Shown here piece by piece: positions 34,658 to 35,879 of a stretch of DNA of 35,879 bases. Each line of letters opens with the position of its first letter. The stretch's first letter is position 1. The stretch comes from Sulfuritalea sp. (GTDB lineage Bacteria > Pseudomonadota > Gammaproteobacteria > Burkholderiales > Rhodocyclaceae), in assembly GCA_020853215.1 (NCBI GenBank), contig JADYZH010000007.1:1-35879 (forward strand). The letters are read 5' to 3'. The notes beneath the pieces are model-generated. The model worked only from the letters and a program-made list of their open reading frames with translations. It was not told the origin of the DNA and did no database searches. The translations under genes were made by a program, and so were the position numbers.

Positions 34658-35879
34658 TCAACCTGCCAATGCCGCCTTGATCTGTTCCAGCGTTGACGGA
34701 TCGTCGATGGTCGTAAGGTCGCCGGCATCACGGCCTTCTGCCAGTGCCTGGATGGAGCGGCGCAGCATCTTGCCCGAGCGAGTCTTGGGCAGGCCGGTGA
34801 CAAAATGAACGCGCTTCGGCCGCGCGATTGCGCCAAGATTGCCGTCGACCACCTTCTTGATCTCCGCCTCCAGCGCCGCACGCAGTTCCGGCGTGGCGAT
34901 CCGGGCCGGATCCTTGACCACCGCGAAAGCGACCGGTTCCTGGCCCTTCAACTGGTCATTGACGCCAACCACGGCCACCTCAGCGACGGCACTGTGGCCC
35001 TGTACGGCTTCCTCGATCTCACGGGTGCCGAGGCGATGTCCCGCAACGTTGATGACGTCGTCGGTGCGGCCGAGGATGTAGTGGTAACCCTCTTCATCCT
35101 TGATGCCCCAGTCGAAAGACGAATACACCTGCGGTTCCTTGAACAGGCTGAAATAGGTGCTGACAAAGCGCTCATCGTCGCCCCAGACGGTTGACAGGCA
35201 GCCCGGCGGCAGCGGCGGTACGATACCGACGATGCCTTTCTCATTGGCATCGCACACTGTGCCGTCCTCGCGGAAAATGCGCAGGTCATAGCCATACACC
35301 GGGAAGCTCGGGGTGCCGAACTTGATCTTGGTCTTTTCGATGCCTGGCACCGTGGACAGGATCGGCCAGCCGGTCTCGGTCTGCCAGTAGTTGTCGATCA
35401 CCGGCAGCTTCAATTCGCCCATGATCCATTCGTGGGTCGGCTGGTCCAGCGGCTCGCCGGCGAGGAAGAGGTGTTTCAACTTCGACAGGTCATACTTGTG
35501 CAGCCAGCTGTTATCGCTCTTCTTCAGCACGCGGACCGCCGTGGGAGCCGAGAACATCACGGTGACCTTGTACTTCTCGACGATCTGCCACCAGATGCCC
35601 GGATCGGGACGGATCGGCGTGCCTTCGTACATGATGGTTGACATGCCGGCAATCAGTGGGCCGTAGATGATGTAGCTGTGGCCGACCACCCAGCCGATGT
35701 CGGAGGTCGAGAACATGGTCTCGCCCTCGCCGCCGGTAAAAATGTGTTTCATCGAGGCCGCCAGCGCCACGGCATAGCCGCCGGTGTCGCGCTGCACACC
35801 TTTCGGCTTGCCGGTGGTGCCGGAGGTATAGAGGATGTAGGAGGGTTCGGTGGACTCCATCCATTCGCAAGGGACTTCG
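34658..35879 (-). CDS. prpE: Propionyl-CoA synthetase (propionate-CoA ligase), N-terminus cut by window edge
   Basis: About 407 codons are present; roughly the first 220 residues of a 630-residue enzyme lie beyond the right edge. The frame is open to base 35879. Seen: the AMP-binding P-loop YILYTSGTTGKPKGVQRDTGG, WVVGHSYIIYGPLIAG, YWQTETGWPI, the hinge GRTDDVINVAGHRLGT and the catalytic lysine motif LPKTRSGKMLRR. W-TGWPI and QRDTGGYAVAL favour PrpE over acetyl-CoA synthetase. It activates propionate for the methylcitrate or methylmalonyl-CoA route. Not linked by overlap to the MSHA genes. Confidence 0.93.
   Translation of the reverse strand, partial: EVPCEWMESTEPSYILYTSGTTGKPKGVQRDTGGYAVALAASMKHIFTGGEGETMFSTSDIGWVVGHSYIIYGPLIAGMSTIMYEGTPIRPDPGIWWQIVEKYKVTVMFSAPTAVRVLKKSDNSWLHKYDLSKLKHLFLAGEPLDQPTHEWIMGELKLPVIDNYWQTETGWPILSTVPGIEKTKIKFGTPSFPVYGYDLRIFREDGTVCDANEKGIVGIVPPLPPGCLSTVWGDDERFVSTYFSLFKEPQVYSSFDWGIKDEEGYHYILGRTDDVINVAGHRLGTREIEEAVQGHSAVAEVAVVGVNDQLKGQEPVAFAVVKDPARIATPELRAALEAEIKKVVDGNLGAIARPKRVHFVTGLPKTRSGKMLRRSIQALAEGRDAGDLTTIDDPSTLEQIKAALAG

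Overview
The window is about 36 kb of GC-rich DNA, almost certainly from a betaproteobacterium. A Rhodocyclales-like organism is my best guess, from the protein sequences and from the neighbourhood of xseB-ispA-dxs-folE2, rpsP-rimM-trmD-rplS, pyrF and leuA. That assignment is inference; no rRNA or other phylogenetic marker is present. Two thirds of the window is ordinary chromosome. The rest is a complete-looking MSHA-type (type IVb-like) pilus locus.

Layout. 1-780: a PrlF/YhaV toxin-antitoxin pair on the minus strand, with the toxin cut by the window edge and a palindromic putative operator upstream. 844-2865: a frameshifted EamA/DMT-type transporter and a Rieske ring-hydroxylating oxygenase followed by a textbook terminator. 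3106-7042 (+): xseB-ispA-dxs (isoprenoid precursor supply) and folE2, ending in a strong bidirectional terminator. 7114-9083 (-): the rpsP-rimM-trmD-rplS ribosome operon behind a good promoter. 9195-9929 (-): pyrF. 10017-11528 (+): a 503-residue protein with a degenerate PilZ-like C-terminal region. 11525-13342: a YihY/BrkB membrane protein, then a WrbA-like quinone reductase with a small DUF2069 membrane protein. 13326-15164 (-): leuA with a roughly 260-nt leader holding a strong promoter, a leucine-rich 36-codon ORF that would be translated leaderless, and a terminator-like hairpin; this looks like an undescribed attenuator. 15384-16477 (+): a decayed family-4 glycosyltransferase. 16643-17032 (+): a small unknown protein.

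17160-34545 (all minus): the MSHA locus. In transcription order it reads mshE-G-F, a pilin (MshA/B-like), a 95-residue unknown membrane protein, mshC-D-O-P-Q, then mshI, a PilN-like gene, mshJ-K-L-M-N. ATPase (MshE), platform protein (MshG), PilM/N/O-like alignment complex (MshI, PilN-like, MshJ), secretin and its helpers (MshL, K, M, N), major and minor pilins (MshA/B, C, D, O, P) and the large adhesin-like MshQ are all present. The biogenesis block lies downstream of the structural block, the reverse of the Vibrio order. Many junctions are 4-base ATGA/GTGA overlaps, indicating translational coupling. Two stem-loops flank the unknown ORF behind the pilin and probably set the pilin at a higher level than the genes after it. 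The window ends inside prpE (propionyl-CoA synthetase).

Most notable: the putative leuA attenuator, a 23-bp sequence present three times in the same orientation (two intergenic, one in a coding linker), the rearranged MSHA locus with its extra small gene, and two genes in visible decay.
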